The notes beneath the pieces are model-generated. The model worked only from the letters and a program-made list of their open reading frames with translations. It made no database searches and was not told the origin of the DNA. From contig NZ_FOBH01000001.1 of NCBI RefSeq assembly GCF_900109785.1, positions 310,001 through 374,000 on the forward strand: a stretch of DNA of 64,000 nt, written 5' to 3'. Of the stretch, positions 62,322 to 64,000 are shown in pieces (position 1 is the first letter of the stretch; every line of letters begins with the position of its first letter). The translations under genes and the position numbers were made by a program. This DNA comes from Nitrosovibrio tenuis. Lineage in GTDB: Bacteria > Pseudomonadota > Gammaproteobacteria > Burkholderiales > Nitrosomonadaceae.

Positions 62322-64000
62322 ATGAAAACTCTTTCTCTCGCCCTTGCGGGTCTGCTCGGGATATCTTCAGTCTGGGCGGCCGATAACACCGAACAGCCAG
62401 CAAAGCTTCTTCAGAAAAAAAGCGCCACGGCTACATCCAAACCGGGGACACTTATCGAAGCATCGTCGAACGACGATACATTGGATGGGCACAGCGCTCA
62501 ACCGGACACATCCCCGCTACCTGGGCAAGAAAAAAGGCTTATGGCATCAAATACAACTCAACCGTCTACGGATGAGAAAAAAAAGGATGAGGCGACCGCC
62601 CAGAGCGGTGAAAAGGCACCCGGCCGGAATAAGCCTGTGCCGGTCGCTGAAAAGGAAACGGTCTTCAAGGAAATGGTTGTCACGGGCGAGGTTGAACCCG
62701 ATACGCATTACACCTCACCTTCGACCCGGGTGACGCGCGAGCAGATAGAGCGTCAAAACGCGCAAACCACTGAAGAGGTACTGAAATATCAACCCAGTTT
62801 GCAAATCCGCCAACGTTATGTGGGCGATCCCAACGGTGTCCTCGGTATTCGGGGGGCGGACATGTTCTCGACGGCGCGCAATATGGTGTATGCCGACGGC
62901 TTGCCGCTGCACAATTTTTTACAGGCAACGTTTAACGGCGCTCCGCGCTGGTCGCTGGTCGGTCCCAACGAAATTGATGCCGTGGACATTGTTTATGGAC
63001 CGTTCTCTGCGGAATATAGCGGCAATTCCATTGGGGGTGTCATCAATATAAAGACGCGGATGCCGCGCAAGCAGGAATTCTACGTCGAGAGCAGCGTCTT
63101 TATTCAGCCGTTCAAAATTTATGGCCCGGATAGTGGAACCTTCATAGGCGACCGTCAATATGTGGCGTATGGTAACCGGTTTCAGGACAAACTGACCGTA
63201 TACTTGGCCTACAATCGCCTGGAGGCTCAGAGTCATCCCATGAGCTATTTTATCGACAATAGCGGTTTGCATGATGCGCCTGGGGGCACACCGGTTAACG
63301 GTGGTATCCGCACACCCGATACCCGTGGCACCCCGAGCATTATTTACGGTGATACCGGGCCGGAAAAAGTGAACACCAACTTATTCAAGGTCAAGCTGGG
63401 TTACGACATTAACTCTGAGCTCCAGACCATCTTTACCGCGGCGTACGAGGATCGTACGCGCAACGGTAATAGCGTACAAAATTTCTTGACCAATGCATCC
63501 GGGCAGCCATTTTGGGGCGGTCCTACGCCCACGTGCAACTCTCCCTCGACCTGTGCGGTTCCCGGCAACGCTTCCCTGAACGGAACGCGATTTGACGTTG
63601 TACAGAGCGGTTTTGGCGGCAATCAGGACAAGCGCGAAACACTGAATCTTGGGTTGCAGCTTCGCGGCGCGCTCAACCCGAACTGGAATATCGATTCGAC
63701 GATCAGTTATTTCGACGTGCTGAAAGACACACGAGCCACTGCTTTTTTCAATGCAAACGACCCGACGAATAACGGCTCCGGGCAGATCCAGGATTTCAAG
63801 AAATTCAACTGGCTCAATTACGATCTCAAGCTGAGCACTCCAGCGCTGTTCGGCAATGAAAAAATATCACTTCTGGGCGGATATCACTTTGATCTATATA
63901 CGTTGAGCTTTCGACAATACGCACTCACCGATTACAACACGCTTACTCGTGGCGCATTGCAGGCGAACCGCAACAATGATGGGCAGACCTCAACCCATGC
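62322..64000 (+). CDS. TonB-dependent outer-membrane receptor, truncated by the window end
   Basis: At least 559 codons are open to the window edge with no stop. It starts with signal peptide MKTLSLALAGLLGISSVWAA. A long Lys/Ser/Thr-rich segment (about residues 22-105) precedes the plug domain. The plug has VFKEMVVTGEV (TonB-box-like), LGIRGADMFSTARNMVYADG and VDIVYGPFSAEYSGNSIGGVI. Barrel strands follow. Ligand unknown; the neighbouring CxCC protein suggests a metal. The unusual linker before the plug may be an N-terminal periplasmic extension. Confidence 0.9.
   Translation, partial: MKTLSLALAGLLGISSVWAADNTEQPAKLLQKKSATATSKPGTLIEASSNDDTLDGHSAQPDTSPLPGQEKRLMASNTTQPSTDEKKKDEATAQSGEKAPGRNKPVPVAEKETVFKEMVVTGEVEPDTHYTSPSTRVTREQIERQNAQTTEEVLKYQPSLQIRQRYVGDPNGVLGIRGADMFSTARNMVYADGLPLHNFLQATFNGAPRWSLVGPNEIDAVDIVYGPFSAEYSGNSIGGVINIKTRMPRKQEFYVESSVFIQPFKIYGPDSGTFIGDRQYVAYGNRFQDKLTVYLAYNRLEAQSHPMSYFIDNSGLHDAPGGTPVNGGIRTPDTRGTPSIIYGDTGPEKVNTNLFKVKLGYDINSELQTIFTAAYEDRTRNGNSVQNFLTNASGQPFWGGPTPTCNSPSTCAVPGNASLNGTRFDVVQSGFGGNQDKRETLNLGLQLRGALNPNWNIDSTISYFDVLKDTRATAFFNANDPTNNGSGQIQDFKKFNWLNYDLKLSTPALFGNEKISLLGGYHFDLYTLSFRQYALTDYNTLTRGALQANRNNDGQTSTH

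Overview
The window looks like chromosome from a betaproteobacterium of moderate GC content, most likely a Nitrosospira-like ammonia oxidiser. This is inferred, not searched. The basis is the gene order ispE - tRNA-Gln - prs - rplY - pth - ychF, a 6S RNA next to zapA, a PEP-CTERM protein, several TonB-dependent receptors, Kdo hydroxylase and REP/RAYT elements.

Region by region. 1-4.3 kb: start of a porin-like gene, mutM, and a three-gene ABC export cassette, all on the minus strand. 4.5-11.7 kb: a plus-strand housekeeping run (TPR lipoprotein, lolB, ispE, tRNA-Gln, prs, rplY, pth, ychF). 11.7-14.3 kb: accessory debris made of a tandem REP unit, an alpha/beta-hydrolase remnant, a CNP1-like lipoprotein, a tiny orphan gene and a roughly 344-bp MITE-like element. 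14.3-25.1 kb: plus-strand core genes (FmdB-type zinc ribbon, DUF502, aspS, nudB, nadA, an EEP hydrolase, a Sua5-type tsaC, a HAD phosphatase, psiE, purE-purK-purC). 25.1-27.4 kb: two large REP-derived repeats beside a REP-associated tyrosine transposase, then TauE/SafE and EVE-domain genes. 27.7-39.95 kb: a complete type I-F CRISPR-Cas locus (cas1, cas2-3 fusion, csy1, csy2, csy3, cas6f) followed by an array of 60 repeats and 59 spacers. 40-47 kb: envelope and accessory genes (ATP-grasp, Kdo hydroxylase, IS3 remnant, pyrimidine-dimer glycosylase, CapA-like, frameshifted VOC protein, Tat-exported amidohydrolase). 47.1-50.8 kb: 6S RNA, zapA, a zapB-like gene, and a cobalamin riboswitch controlling a BtuB-like receptor. 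51.3-58.3 kb: a PEP-CTERM PhoX-like protein, an MsbA-like ABC protein with degraded ATP-binding motifs, and two O-antigen-type genes. 58.6-64 kb: a dicarboxylate symporter, a RIO kinase, an Asp-box protein and a truncated TonB-dependent receptor.

The most interesting feature lies in the 208-bp gap between cas3 and csy1. On the minus strand it reads as a degenerate mini-CRISPR: a repeat-like hairpin with a compensatory base-pair change and an almost intact 8-nt handle, a 27-nt spacer-like segment, a second repeat-like hairpin, then an intrinsic terminator. The spacer-like segment matches 15 of its first 17 positions to a site 46-62 nt upstream of the csy1 start. That site carries the type I-F PAM (CC) at exactly the expected place. 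This is the design expected of a crRNA-like RNA that guides the Csy complex to repress its own operon without cleaving it.

The array also holds two nearly identical spacers (numbers 12 and 48) whose two differences both fall in the seed region. That suggests repeated acquisition from an evolving target.
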